From Sipunculus nudus (taxonomy: Eukaryota; Annelida; Sipuncula; Golfingiida; Sipunculidae), in the NCBI GenBank assembly GCA_026874595.1, contig CM049320.1, positions 26,140,214 through 26,204,213 of the forward strand: DNA of 64,000 bases. Direction: 5' to 3'. Under the pieces are notes generated by a model, which had not been told where the DNA came from, searched no databases, and worked only from the letters and a program-made list of their open reading frames with translations. Positions 11,180-23,087 of the stretch are shown one piece after another; position 1 is the first letter of the stretch, and each line of letters starts with the position of its first letter. A program made the position numbers and the translations under genes.

Positions 11180-12742
11180 TCAATTCACTTTCTCCTTTAA
11201 AATTGAAGTAGAATTCTTCCATTGTTTAAGCAGGAATCTTATAATAACGTATACAACTGCGACAAATACAAATACTCCCGCGGATACAAAACCCAAAATA
11301 TCTAACATCAGGTACTGATACCAGGGGATGACCTGACCGTAAGACAGCAAATGTTCACCACCAAACTCTAACACGTGCTCTACCCAGTACACGGCACGGT
11401 CAGCGGGATGCTGTTGAGAATTCCGGAACATCCTGGACGCCTTCTTAACATTGACTTCATAAGTCGGATTGTTCATCATCTCCTCAATATTACGTGCCAG
11501 ATCTTCTGGTTTGAATGTTAACAAATCCATTTTCAATCCAAATACTTTATTTACTCCCCTTTGACTGTTATACGGTTGGTCGCCCCATACTGGCATGTGT
11601 AACATAGGTACACCATGGTAAACGGCTTCGAACTGACTATTAGCTCCGGCGTGGGTTATGAACAATCGGGTTTTGTTGTGACCCAATAAATCATTTTGAG
11701 GTATCCAATCCATCAGCTTAATACGAGTAGGAATTTCTTTGTTCCCCAGCTTCCTGCATCTCCATATGAACGTAAACTTCGTCTTCGTAAAGGCTGACAA
11801 AAGGCGGTGCAAAATATCGTCCGGAAATTCTGTTGAAAAAGAACCAAATGAAACCAGAATGACGCCATCTAGTGCCTCTTGAATGAACTGCTCCAAATCT
11901 TGAGGTACGGGTTTTGCAGGTTTCGTTGTTAAACCTCCAATCTCTTTCACGTTTGGCATAGTTGGTCTTGGGTAATCTAGTATGAGATCAGTGTCTAACA
12001 ACCACAGCCAGCTGCGTTGAGCCAGTTGGTTTATGCTCCGGAAAGGCTTATTCGGAGCGTAGATGCGGACCATATCGCTTGAAAGATACGGCATAAATTC
12101 GGTTCCAATAGTCCAGTCCATTAAATGCCACGTGTTGATAAGTCGCTCAATAAACGTCATCTTAACAGAGTAAGGCTGGCCCATTGGAAAGGGAACAAAA
12201 GATGGAATAGCTGGTGTACGGAACAACCAGGGTTCATACTGCGTTGTCAAGGAAACGTATGGAATATCGAGACTGTACGGTAAAATAAGGGAACACCTGT
12301 AAAGAGGAAAAGCATCCACGATAGCTAAATCTATTGCGAGACGTTTCAACTTAGTTCTCAGTTCTTTATCGCTCAGGAGATTGTTGCATCCTCCTCGCTG
12401 TCCATCAGCATTCAACCGGAAGTCCTCTATCGGCGTCATGCGCATCGCAGACTCCAGCATACCACTGGAAGCTTCTGGGTCAGCTACCATCAGCTGCTGC
12501 CAGTCTTTCTCTACAGTATGATGACTTAAAATATTGAATTTATACTTCTCTCCAAGCTCGCTGAATCCTTGGTAAGTTGGAGAAACTACCATGTATATCG
12601 TATGACCTCTAATTCTCAGCCCTTCTCCAATATGAGCTATCTCTGATATATGGCTTGGAAAACCGAATGGCAAGAGAACGATATTTTTTCCTTGGACTTT
12701 GTTAATGCAAAGCATAACCGCAAGCGACCAGACGAAAATCAT
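11180..12742 (-). CDS. UDP-glucuronosyltransferase, single exon
   Basis: A 520-residue type I membrane glycosyltransferase expected in the ER lumen, where it transfers glucuronate or a related sugar from a UDP-sugar to small lipophilic acceptors. Residues 1-18 form a signal peptide, followed by the family's PSHISEIAHIGEGLRIRGH block with the acceptor-side catalytic His region. Residues 345-394 hold the UGT donor-binding signature (DWIPQNDLLGH, FITHAGANSQFEAVYHGVP, WGDQPYNSQ). About 480-504 is a transmembrane helix with a short Lys-rich cytosolic tail (KQWKNS...LKEKVN) of ER-retention style. Length is that of animal UGTs (about 520-530). The first ATG opens directly into the signal peptide. 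Just 5' lies CAG/GTAAC-like sequence, so an upstream non-coding exon is possible. The signature has THAGAN where mammals have THGGMN. The subfamily cannot be told. Confidence 0.95.
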   Translation of the reverse strand: MIFVWSLAVMLCINKVQGKNIVLLPFGFPSHISEIAHIGEGLRIRGHTIYMVVSPTYQGFSELGEKYKFNILSHHTVEKDWQQLMVADPEASSGMLESAMRMTPIEDFRLNADGQRGGCNNLLSDKELRTKLKRLAIDLAIVDAFPLYRCSLILPYSLDIPYVSLTTQYEPWLFRTPAIPSFVPFPMGQPYSVKMTFIERLINTWHLMDWTIGTEFMPYLSSDMVRIYAPNKPFRSINQLAQRSWLWLLDTDLILDYPRPTMPNVKEIGGLTTKPAKPVPQDLEQFIQEALDGVILVSFGSFSTEFPDDILHRLLSAFTKTKFTFIWRCRKLGNKEIPTRIKLMDWIPQNDLLGHNKTRLFITHAGANSQFEAVYHGVPMLHMPVWGDQPYNSQRGVNKVFGLKMDLLTFKPEDLARNIEEMMNNPTYEVNVKKASRMFRNSQQHPADRAVYWVEHVLEFGGEHLLSYGQVIPWYQYLMLDILGFVSAGVFVFVAVVYVIIRFLLKQWKNSTSILKEKVN

Positions 12743-13422
12743 TTTAGATGTTACCTGCGACGCCGACGAGAAGAAAATGTTTCAAAGAAGCCCAAATTAA
12801 TGTCATCAATAGTTATTATATGTTCGCATACACTTCGATTCTCGTCAGCATTTGCTCTTCAAAAGTCTGAAAAAAAGAAAAAGAATCGTGATAAAACATG
12901 CAAAGTTTTGGATATACATCTAGTTTCAATTTTGAAGCATGATTTTACGTGAGAATATAGACTTTCCCTGAGCTGCATCTGTAACAAACGATTACATGAA
13001 TAAATGTCGAGCACCCCATATCAGTTTGTTTGCTGGTGTGTGTACTCGTTTAATCATGTTCCAACTAAATTATTATGCATGTATGTATTATCTTGAGTTG
13101 CATTAATTTTATTTCTTCACTAGACGTTACTCACTGACATTGATTTATATCTACAGAATGTCAAGCTCTCACATCTGCTGCCACTAGAATGTTAAATATA
13201 ACTAGTTTAAACGTGTTAGATATAAAATCTGGATTTTGGTACATCCAGCGATACATGTATTGGTACTATAAGGATGGATCGTATTTTATTTCCAGTTACA
13301 AAAAAAGTCACAGGAGGTTAGTCACTTGTTATGACATTGGAAAAAATCAGAAAGTCCTATATAACCGCTTAAGCTCAGCATAATTGAGTTAGCTTGAGTA
13401 TTTTAAACCAACTCATGTGTGT
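12743..13422. other. 5' flank of UGT, no other gene seen
   Basis: Upstream region of the minus-strand UGT. A plus-strand ORF overlapping its start (12650-12952) is antisense shadow and AT-rich. No clear TATA box or second gene was recognised. Confidence 0.4.
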
Positions 13423-13617
13423 CAGGGGCGAATCCAGGATTTAGGAAAAGGGGGGTCCAACCCAGGAGGAAAAATGAAAACCCTAAAAAAAAGGTCTTCA
13501 GGTCTGGAAAAAAGGGGGTCCAGGCGGCAAAATTTTGTCTGAAGCCCTTAAAAACGTTGTTTCTGATGAAAAAAAAAAAAGGGGGGGGGGGGGTCCCCCC
13601 CCCCCGATCCGCTTCTG
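13423..13617 (+). mobile_element. G-rich hAT-like MITE, uninterrupted reference copy
   Basis: Begins CAGGGGCGAATCCAGGATTT and ends GATCCGCTTCTG, imperfect inverted termini. The body has GGGGGTCCAACCC, GTCCAGGCGGCAAAATTTTG, an A run, a G run and a C run. TGTGTGT-like sequence flanks both ends and could hide an 8-bp duplication. The site CTTAAAAAC at 13547-13555 is the empty counterpart of the insertion seen at 73-542. Confidence 0.7.
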
Positions 13618-14001
13618 TGTGTGGTCCTGTTATAGCCGTGAGAACAGGACGTAGTAGGCACTTGTGTTGGACTGGTAAGCCTAACTTCAGTCGTGATACA
13701 AGCCATATTGGTAAATGCATTGCAGTTGTTTTCAAATATTTTGCATCCATATTGTCGTAAACAGCCCACAATCTTAACATTACGCTTCGAATGATGAAAT
13801 AACAGAAACGAATACATGTGAACTCACAACCAAAGCTGAAAATTAGTCTCTATGATGATGAGTCATTTCCTACATCGGGTACGGGTGGGCTGCCATCTCG
13901 TAACACGTGCAAGCCATGCTTGTATTCATGCAGTCAAACAATTCAACAAACATGCTCAGGGATTTATCAATATGCTGAGTTAAAGCGTATTTTTTCTCGC
14001 T

Positions 14002-14240
14002 CATGGTAGGTGTTGTTAGTACATATACTAAAATACCTAACGATTGGTCTGGTTAGTGTCAAGTGACAACGTACTCGCAGGCCATCAGGCGTTGTCGAAA
14101 ATGACGAAAATATTTGAATCCTCATATAGCCTTAAAGTGCGCGTTCCTCGCTGAAGGATGCACCGGCACCTTGACAGCCAGTACTTGGGTTGTAGACTCT
14201 CTAATGCTAGAGGGACGAAATGGCGCTACGGATTTAAGTC
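14002..14240 (+). repeat. Direct repeat, copy 1
   Basis: Diverged match to 14584-14815, offset about 582 bp: shared CATGGTAGGTGT, AAGTGACA, GGCGTTGTC, AAAATGAC and AAAATATTTG blocks in the same order. It probably represents a local duplication or two copies of one interspersed repeat. No coding content was seen. Confidence 0.6.
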
Positions 14241-14441
14241 GGTAACACTTTTACGTCTTTTCATGGTCTAAATTCCAGAAAAAAAATCTGTGTGTGCACT
14301 GAATCTGTGTAAAAATCTGTGTATAATCAATTCGATTGTCCATGGATTAACCAGTAGCCAGGTCTGCATGTGTGGAGATGAAACAGGGCAGGGTATATCA
14401 ATCAGTTATACTGGGGATGGTATGTAGGTAGCCGTGACAAG

Positions 14442-14474
14442 CACGACTCAGTTAGGACCCCCTACTGAGTCGTG
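14442..14474. repeat. Perfect 11-bp inverted repeat
   Basis: CACGACTCAGT (14442-14452) and its exact reverse complement ACTGAGTCGTG (14464-14474) with an 11-nt spacer. It lies between the two direct-repeat copies. Function unknown. Confidence 0.7.
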
Positions 14475-14583
14475 ACACAAGCCAAATTTAGAACCGCTCT
14501 GCAAGGCAGACCGCAGGCAGAAATCTCCCATACATGCAGAACAATATACGAATATATTGGGTAATAACGGAATATTTCATACA

Positions 14584-14815
14584 CATGGTAGGTGTCGTTG
14601 GAGAGATATGAAACTTATTAAAAGGTCCAGTGGGTTTATTTGAAGTGACACGATACTTGTAAGCAATGAGGCGTTGTCAAAAATGACAAAAATATTTGCA
14701 TCCTCATGGGGCCTTATAATGCGATCCTCAGAGTTAGATGTCAAGGCACTCTGGCAAGCCAGTAATCTTGCCATAATGTCAGAGGGCCGATCTGGCGCTA
14801 GTATGTAGGCTACCA
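14584..14815 (+). repeat. Direct repeat, copy 2
   Basis: Second copy of the unit at 14002-14240, about three quarters identical by eye. The minus-strand ORF across it has no recognisable domain. Confidence 0.6.
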
Positions 14816-15716
14816 TATTGAAATAATATTCTTTAAGCAGGGCTCCCACTAGGGTCCTAAGAAAATTTATGAATTTCATAACAGCACTTAAGGACTTAAT
14901 GCAGGGGTTTATAGGAATTTTTAGCCAGACATAAAGGAAAACATAGGAGTTTTCACTGCGCCATTGTGTTTATTCGATTAATTACCATGACTTTCAGTTC
15001 TTGCAGAAGCATATTAATGTTCGTTAAAAGGGTTCAGGTAGCTGTACTGCAACATTTAAATGCAGCTCCCTAAAGACCTGAATTTTTTTAATACGCGTGT
15101 CCAAACTTGAGAAGTATTATATATTGATGGCCCCATCATATACACACCCCTTAACAAACAGGAATACGATATCGATATTCATTTTAGTGGTAGGAATTGA
15201 TTGTAAAATCATGTTTGATCATAAAAAAATGGAGATGCTCGATTAGTAATCGATTTTTTAATTTACTTTCTATATTTCTGTAAAATATGTTGATATTAGG
15301 TCACATAGAGAATTCATAAATTATGTAGTCACAGTAAACACACATTGTGAGGTGTCTTTTGGTTTGTATGGGCTAAAACAACAGGACAGGTGGAAGGTTA
15401 AAAAAAGTGGAGGAGCTAATAAATGAATGCATGGTTATGGGTAACACATGCATGTTAACGGTCAAACGGTTTCCATATAAAAAATGAAGCAGCGGTCAGT
15501 TCGCTAATGATTGTCCGCTGCTCCAACTTTTGTTTTTGATGTTGGTCGATATTTTTTTCAGATAACAGAACTTCTTTTCATTTACATACATCTTTAATTA
15601 TATACACAGATGATAACAAATGAAATCGGTTATGAATGAAAAACCGACCAATCAGCATTTCTTCTGTTATTCGGCACACCACTAATACATCAGCCATATA
15701 TCCATATATTTATACA

Positions 15717-15780
<64 letters not shown>

Positions 15781-16839
15781 ATAAGATTTATCAGAGACAG
15801 ACAAACAGCTATAGACAGACATATGAAATACATCATGAAGTATACTTACCAAGGATAATTCCAGCACACGTTGCATTCCGTCAGGTACTGTGTCCCAAAC
15901 GTAGGCAAGTGACCGTGCAAGTGTATTCGCATGCCTGAGCATATATACAGACGGATGTAAAGGTCGTTAGGTTCATGGTTCAGCTGTCTGACTATCGTTG
16001 GCTCTGGGGCAGTGAATATATCTCGGGTCAGGACCCGTAGTCAAACAGATAAACATAAACAATGACTGCAGGTCTGGACTACACATTCACACAAAGGTCC
16101 GAACATGTTCTGTATATCTGCCGGATGGTAAATAAAATAAAATTAAGCAAGTATAGTTATACAACAGTTATGGGGAGGGAACGAGGGATATCCCTTTCCC
16201 ATTGAGCGGGTTTTTTTATATTAAATTTCCGCAGTAATGGTCCAATCTGCGTAGTTTATCATGCATCATGGTGCAAAACATAACATTTTTTTTATTCCAA
16301 AGATCGTTTAGGTCGACAACGCATGAGAGAGCCCTGCCCCTGTCCCAAACGCCCGCCACAAATGGCCGTGTTTTATAATTTTAGTAGACCGGCCAGACCA
16401 GTTTCCAGTTGTAGTGACAGACTAATGCTCGTATCACAGGTTGGTCGAACGAGAGCCTAAACCAATCCTGCCCCATAGGCACATGCAAATAACTCCATAT
16501 CGCGTTTGCAAAATCGTCACAATTGGTGTCAACCGGGTTTTTATGTGCGTATGACAAACACTTTTACGACAATGTATTCTCTTTGGCATCTATATACCAT
16601 ATAATCTTTGATAAAAGCAGAGAAAGACTGTTCGATTCACAAACAAATAAAGATTTAGAGTTCTCAGGCACCGCGCACGTCAATTTTAACCCCGCATCAA
16701 TTTTATAATTTTGATTTTTAATAGAATCTTACCAATTTTGAGCTCCAGCGGTACGGACATTTCTTACAAGAAGACAAAATAACATAATTTCGATAAGATT
16801 TCCTTTTTTGTTTAGTGTTTTTACTTGTTTAGGGAAACA
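14816..16839. other. Intergenic, no gene seen
   Basis: AT-rich sequence with a 60-bp (TA)n at 15718-15778 and no recognisable exon or paired inverted termini. Confidence 0.45.
15718..15778. repeat. (TA)n microsatellite
   Basis: About 30 uninterrupted AT units. The ORFs made of alternating Tyr-Ile across it are artefacts. Confidence 0.95.
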
Positions 16840-16849
16840 TTCCTTTATA

Positions 16850-16940
16850 ATTATTTTTTTCCCTGATCGTATGACATTTTTATCGAAACAAGCAAAAAAA
16901 AGATAAAAAAGTTTTTTTTTTGCCTTATAAAAGGTTTAAT
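16850..16940 (+). repeat. Dispersed repeat, copy 1 (partner 63207-63325)
   Basis: Shares CATTTTTATCGAAACA, an A-rich stretch and GCCTTATAAAA with the partner. The following 200 bp is rich in CGCGAA words (GCGAACATG, TCGCGAAAGG, TTCGCGAAATCC), a feature of short interspersed repeats in invertebrates. Confidence 0.5.
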
Positions 16941-17519
16941 TCCCAATACTGTGAAAAGGAGAAATTTCGCGAACATGACATTCTTGCAAATTCCGCGAGG
17001 ATGTCTTGATTGATGAAAAAAAACATATATTACCGTGATATATGCATTAATAAAAAGGGTGTGGTATGATAGCATATGGAAATTTAAAATTTCAATTTTG
17101 AGCAGAAAAAAAATCCCAAATACAAAAATAGCACGAAAATAAAATACTCGCGAAAGGTCGGTGCATATTGGTTCGCGAAATCCGGGTTCGTGAAAAGTGT
17201 TGCAGTTATGCAGTTCCTTGACCTCTTACTGGAGATTTTGATACCTTTAACTTCGTTCCATTTCAGACATGGGGTTCTGTGTGTACTAACAGAGAGTTTC
17301 GTCACGAATGGATAGTATGTGTGGCCGGCATAATTTTTACTTCGGGACTGTTGTGTTCCAACCGTATGATGTTGCCCTCTGGTGAGTACCAGATGAATTA
17401 AAAAGTATGCTTGCGTGACTCGGAGGTAAACAGGTCGAGTTATGGCGGTGGCCGGATGAAAGAGCTGTGATTATATATCCCCTTTATCACAAGCCCCCTT
17501 CTTCTGATGCATTTATTGA

Positions 17520-18180
17520 CACCTTTCAGATTTGACATGAAGGTCAAGGTATTCAATGTTTTCATACTCCTCCAAAAAACTGGTTGAAACAATTAGTGTA
17601 GAAAATTTGAAATACTTATGTCGTTAATGTCACAAATAACCATTATTTCAATAGATTAATTTGTCCTTGAAAATCAAGTCACCCAAGTTTTTTAAGAACT
17701 TCAAGAATTAGTGACGCAACTGGTATGTCAAGTTGGTGGGGAAATTATACATACTTGAAAGAAATAGGGTAAACACATATCCTATATTTCTGCATATTTA
17801 ATCTTGAAAATCCTTGACCTCTCACCTTGTTATCTTCAAATCAACAGGACTATTTCCCAATCGGTAGGTTATCTATCTGCAAAATATGAAAGAAGTCCAC
17901 AAGCTTTTTTTCAAGAAGTGGTACCTTTGAAGTTGACCTTGAACCTTGTGGCATCAAAATGAGTTCTTTCCCTAAAGGTGGGTGCTCTGTCTTTGAAAGA
18001 TGAAAGGTCTTAGATGAAAGGTTTGGCTAAAAATGCATCAACAATATCTAGCATGAAGGGGTTTCTGTGGCTTTGACCTCTGACCTCATAATCTACAAAG
18101 CTCTTTCCGTATTTGTAGGTGAGCCATCTGTAAAAGACTGACTGTTTGGGTTGAAAATTTTGGTCTTAAGTGTGCTCAGA
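17520..18180 (+). repeat. Degenerate tandem repeat with TGACCTTGACCT words
   Basis: At least four loosely spaced units contain a CCTTGACCT/TTGACCTCTGACCTC core followed by an (A/T)ATC-ACA.GG-like stretch (about 17545, 17810, 17925, 18070). Diverged relatives occur at 21465-21640 and around 21905. Probably an old non-coding interspersed repeat; no protein frame runs through it. Confidence 0.45.
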
Positions 18181-18960
18181 ACCTTTAGCCAAAAAAAAAC
18201 TATGTTTCCGGTAACATAGCAGAAATATCTTGGGTCGGTAGGTAGGAAAGTTTCTTTTTTTTACAGCCAGTTTCATTTCAAGACTAAATGCTGTCAATTC
18301 ACAGATAAAATACCTTAATTCTGTAATTACACACACAGGCACACATGTATCTTAAAAAAATATTTCGTCACGTACATGTTCAAACTTCAGACATTTTATA
18401 TCAAAGTCTGACATGTCCTAAAGTGTTGTAGCCTGATAATCAACTTCGCTCATCCGCAAATTTTAAGCAAAGACGACCGAGTTGCATTCAGGAAACTTGC
18501 CAATGTCCCAAGCGGTCAGAAAATGTCCGATTAATTTAGCTTTAAATTTGGAATGGAGACGCGGACTGGGGATAGGAAACAGGAATTTATTTACTTGGTC
18601 ATATTGTAATAGCGGGCCTAATTTGGACGATGTTATAATGGAAATATTAATGATGGCTAAGATTGTTGCAAGGCAAGTCAAATACACAAGAAGTATAAAT
18701 ACCTTAAAATGCATGTTTATATTGGTTATCAAAACTATTTATGCAATGCTATAAATTGTTTTTGATGTTTGCAAATTTCGTTTAGACATGAGATAAAATT
18801 TATTGTTATGATTTAATCGTGTCATCGGTATTGAGAAAATACTGTGTTAACTTCCAAACCATCCTGGGACTTAAAAAATTTAAAAGGGTCCAAAGGTTGT
18901 CTTTTGATTGTGAAAATTCAGTGTGCATCTGAAGGTTCCAGTGAAAATCGTGTGATCTGA

Positions 18961-19757
18961 TAAGATAAGATAAGATATAGTTTATTGCTATATATATGTA
19001 CTAAGATCATCACATACAATAGTATTTGGCTTGACTGGCTTGCTAAAACAAACACATTAAACAAGAAAAAAATATAATAAAATTGTGTATAGAAAAAAGA
19101 CGTATGACTAAGAATGTTTGACTAGACTATTGTGCTGCAAGTGATATATTTAATTCCCGAACGGCTGACGCATAAGTGCTGGTTTGAGTTCTTTTGGAAT
19201 TGCCTGATAGCGACCTGTAGCGAACCCCCGATTTCCTTTTTTTTAACAAATAGTGCGCCGGATGACTATAGTCTTCTATAATGTCGTTTGCTTTCTTCAA
19301 CAATCGTGTTTGAAATAAGGAGTCAACTGTGGGTAAAGGAACCCCAATGATCCTCTCAGCTGTTCTAGCTACCCTGAAAGACGGTTCCTTTCCTCGACCG
19401 TGATACTGCCTCCCCATACAGTGACTGACAACGTCAGGACTCCCTGAATTACCGCCGGATAAAACTTCAATAAAATCGGTTGACAGAGCCCGAAATCTTT
19501 TAGGTTCCTTAGAAAGAATAAACGTTGTTGTGCCTTCTTTACGCAGTAATTAACATTTTCGGCCCACTTCAAATCAGAAGAAATAAAAATTCCTAAAAAA
19601 TTAAAACAGTCTACGATTTCAGCCTCGGAGCCTTCAATTACTAAGGGTAATATTTCAGTTTTATTCCGTCTAAAATCAATTATCAACTCCTTGGTTTTCT
19701 TTACATTTAACTCCAGATTATTTTCAGAGCACCACTGATCTGCTGTAAGTTTTTATC
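18961..19757 (-). mobile_element. LINE fragment, 3' end of reverse transcriptase ORF
   Basis: Minus-strand translation from 19757: CSENNLELNVKKTKELIIDF, then CFNFLGIFISSDLKWAENV, KKAQQRLFFLRNLK, SVTVWGGS, RTAERIIGVPLP and DYSHPAHYLL. This is the post-palm and thumb region plus C-terminal tail of CR1/L2/Rex1-type LINEs. A frameshift near 19380 splits the frame. The 3' end has AATAAACTATA followed by a short (TTATC)n tail (18961-18980), typical of LINEs that end in a microsatellite. The 5' part is missing, as expected from truncated reverse transcription. Confidence 0.88.
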
Positions 19758-22700
19758 CTACAAGAGACTTATTGATAAGATTATCCCAGAAAAACAAACT
19801 CCCTTAATTCGTGGAATCCCCCCCAAAAAGTATTCCTTGGATTTATATTTGTCTTTAAGTAAGAACAGTTATCATACAATTCTCAATCTTTATCTGAGCT
19901 AGTAGTTTGTACTATCTGGAATTTTCAAGGAAAGATAAGAACATTTCATAAATTTCGCATCGATTACTTGTTGTCAAAATCGTCAATTAATCTATATGAC
20001 ACATAATCCATGTCCCCAGGTCACTTCCGTTTCCCAGGGCGCATTTAAAAATCTCGCCGGTTAACTGAACTGACTAGAAATACCCAGGTTACCATGTGGA
20101 CACGTGCCCGTTTTGGAGACTCGTAGCCTAAAAACAGAAGATTTTTGCGGGAAACTGGAGTGGATTTTTCGATCACTGATTTGCCAGAAAAGGCACTTGG
20201 CGCTCTGTTACCGTCAGCTGTCGAGAAGAGCTCACGCAAGGCAGCTTAGGTGTGGAAAAAAATATTGGCTGTTCCTTTTACCGTACACTGCGCACAACTG
20301 CTCAATTTAATATTCAAGAGAATGACGGGAGTGTACGCACAGGACGGCACAGCTTCCCGGAGTGCCACCGTGTGTTAGTTTAAGAGACTACATGCATGCC
20401 TTTTTGTGACAACGCATACAACCGCTTAGTTTCCACTGGCAATGTGGCTTTTTGGACGAGGGAATTTATCAAATAGTAGTAATATTACTGTTGAAATGAA
20501 ATATTTTATTATATTATATAATAAGAGGTGAAACAAGCACAATTGGTATCTCTGAATAACTTTTATTAGACCAGCTGACATGAAAATCAGTACCGCTGAC
20601 CATGTCCATTTTAAGCTGCTGATAGCAGTATCAAAGTTGAAAGAAAAGAAACTGCAGGGGAATTAGACTTGAGAAAGTGGTGACTTGTAACGCTGAAAGA
20701 AGAAATCCAGATATTTTTGCTGCAAGAAATTTCATACACATACATTTAGTCCTGGAAATTTTGGAGCGAAAGAGAAATCGTTTACGCAAAAAAACATTTT
20801 GCTTAACCTTTGCCGAATGAAATGATCCCCTCACAACTGGTCCGCGCAAGTTTTTTTCAGTAAACTCTGATAGTATAGTATTGATATATTAGCGCATTTG
20901 TCAACATAAATTCTACCTCGTTTAAGACCAGACCGTCGGATTTCATAAACTTGGACTTCACAATAGTCCGAAGGCAAACTTAGGTAGCCACAGTGGCACA
21001 TGTCAAGCCAAGATACACGGAGGTCGGCAACCGATAAGTTTGACCAACTGCGTCATAGACATGGCCTTTATTAGAATAGACTCTTCATATTATATAAGGC
21101 AACCCGACGTCAGCTGCCGTTAATTACAAACTGACATGTTAAGACTAAGAGAAGCTTCTAGATGCATGCGCCGTTTGGTGAACTTGTGAACTACAAATAG
21201 TGTCAATAAAATGTATCCCTGTACGGCGACTCTTAGCAAATGTCAGCCAGACGGGTGTCCGAGAGCACCTTTTCTAAAGTATATTATAGCAGAAATGTGC
21301 GCCAAAAAAGGTCTGGCTAGAAATTAGGTCCCTTTTTCTACGAAAGCATGTATTTATTGCTTATTTTGGCAAACAAATCACTCAAAAAGTTTTTGAGTCG
21401 GCTGGAAAAATTAGGGTCCGTCGGGTGACCTGAAACAAAGTTTTTTTTTTGGCCTTATCAAAAAGTAGGTCCTGTGACCTTGACTTTTGGACCTCAATAT
21501 TTAAATCCCCCCCCCCCCCCTTAATGACAAGTGAGCTATATGTGGAATGCAGAAAGTTTAGGATGAATGTTTGGCTTAAAATGCCTCCCTAGGCTTTTTA
21601 ATGAGGTTGGTCCTGTGACCTCGTAGCCTCAAGATCAACCAGGTTCTTCATCCTATTATCAGTATATATGTATGTCAATAAAATGTAGTCTGTCTGTTAC
21701 TTATTTAATTGTATTGGTAATACTTTTTCATGCAGCAATGATGGGGTATGTCACTGTGCACACCAAAGAAACAGGTGCATGGAGTCTCCCGCCTTCCGTA
21801 AAAGTCAATAATCCAAGATTTTACATCTACTTTATTTTTAAAACAATCCATGCAGCCTGTCTTTAGATATGTGAAGTTTTGTGTGATCGTCACCGAAAAT
21901 GGACCTAATGGGGTCAGGGTCATTTTCATAGTACTGGTCATAAATACATTTCGAATACTCTTCGTCCTTTCACCCATATCTACCAATTTACAGTGTTTGA
22001 AAAAGACCCATGAAATATTTCTCCAGTTATCATGTTCAGAATGTTTGTCTGTAGTGGCCCCTGCGTGACTGTAATGAAATGATATTATCCCCGCCTTCTC
22101 CGAGTCAGCTTAATTGAGGGCTACAATAATTGAGGAGGGAAAATGAATGATGTTCCATTACTAAAACCAAGAATGTCTGCCGAGTTAAAACAATATTATA
22201 TGCATTCAGACAACAAAAGTATCAAATTTATTTCATTTTCTTTAATTTTTTATGAATCATTAAATGACTCTGCGGGAAGTGTCATTACATAGTCTTCAGC
22301 ATAGGCAAAGTTCAGTATTCAATGAGCATCTCTTACACACTGCTAACAAATTATCCGTGCCACCGATGCCAAACATCAATATCTATGACAACATTAGTAT
22401 AGTAAAGTATAGCATGTCATAATGAAAGTAATGGGATACCTTTTATTCTAGCTAATTAACTTAATCTTAAATACCATCACACTTTGACTTTCCCCCTCTT
22501 TATTTTTTCAGATCCATTTATTGTTTGGTATACTTAGTATGTATGTATTGTCTGTTCCACAGAGGGCCGCACATTGAAATTTGATATATTTTTTTAAACT
22601 CACAGATAGTAAGCTGTGATTTGGAATAAGGCATAAGCCTAATTAACAAGTATGGTACCAAAACCATACCATGTAAAATATTTCAGTAATTCAGTAAAAT

Positions 22701-23087
22701 CGATCTATGAGAAAACAATATATTTTAAATCATCTAATCCAAGCTGATGAAAGCCAGGGTCACTGATCACATGCTCAAACAACAAAGTTTTAAAGCTGCT
22801 GATTGGTTGTTGTGTCATAATTATTCAAAAGAAATGTAATTGTGAAAGTGAGGCTGCTATATAACCTAATACATGTCCCTTTTCCCAAAGATTCAGAATG
22901 TTGCAAAATATAAATGTTGGCTTTTGTTATTTAGCTTTACATCTCATATTAGGCCTTTAGTGTCAATCTGTGTGATAACATTTATATTTAAGAGAATAAT
23001 TTATAAATTTCAATGGGCACCCTAAAGACTATGTCAAGAGAGTACACTAGTGTATTTAGTACTATTTACTCCACACTTTCCCTGCCA
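19758..23087. other. Intergenic, no gene seen
   Basis: AT-rich DNA with a C run at about 21509-21520 and diverged copies of the GACCTTGAC-type repeat at 21465-22000. Small ORFs on both strands show no domain. The left part of the FAAP20 3' untranslated region should lie near 22200-23087; a TTTATT hexamer occurs near 22215. Confidence 0.4.

Noticed and set aside
15636-15942. ORFs spanning the TA microsatellite (Tyr-Ile repeats)
   Set aside because: Low-complexity artefact; the same applies at 24716, 28985, 46002, 46839, 51544, 58580 and 61376.
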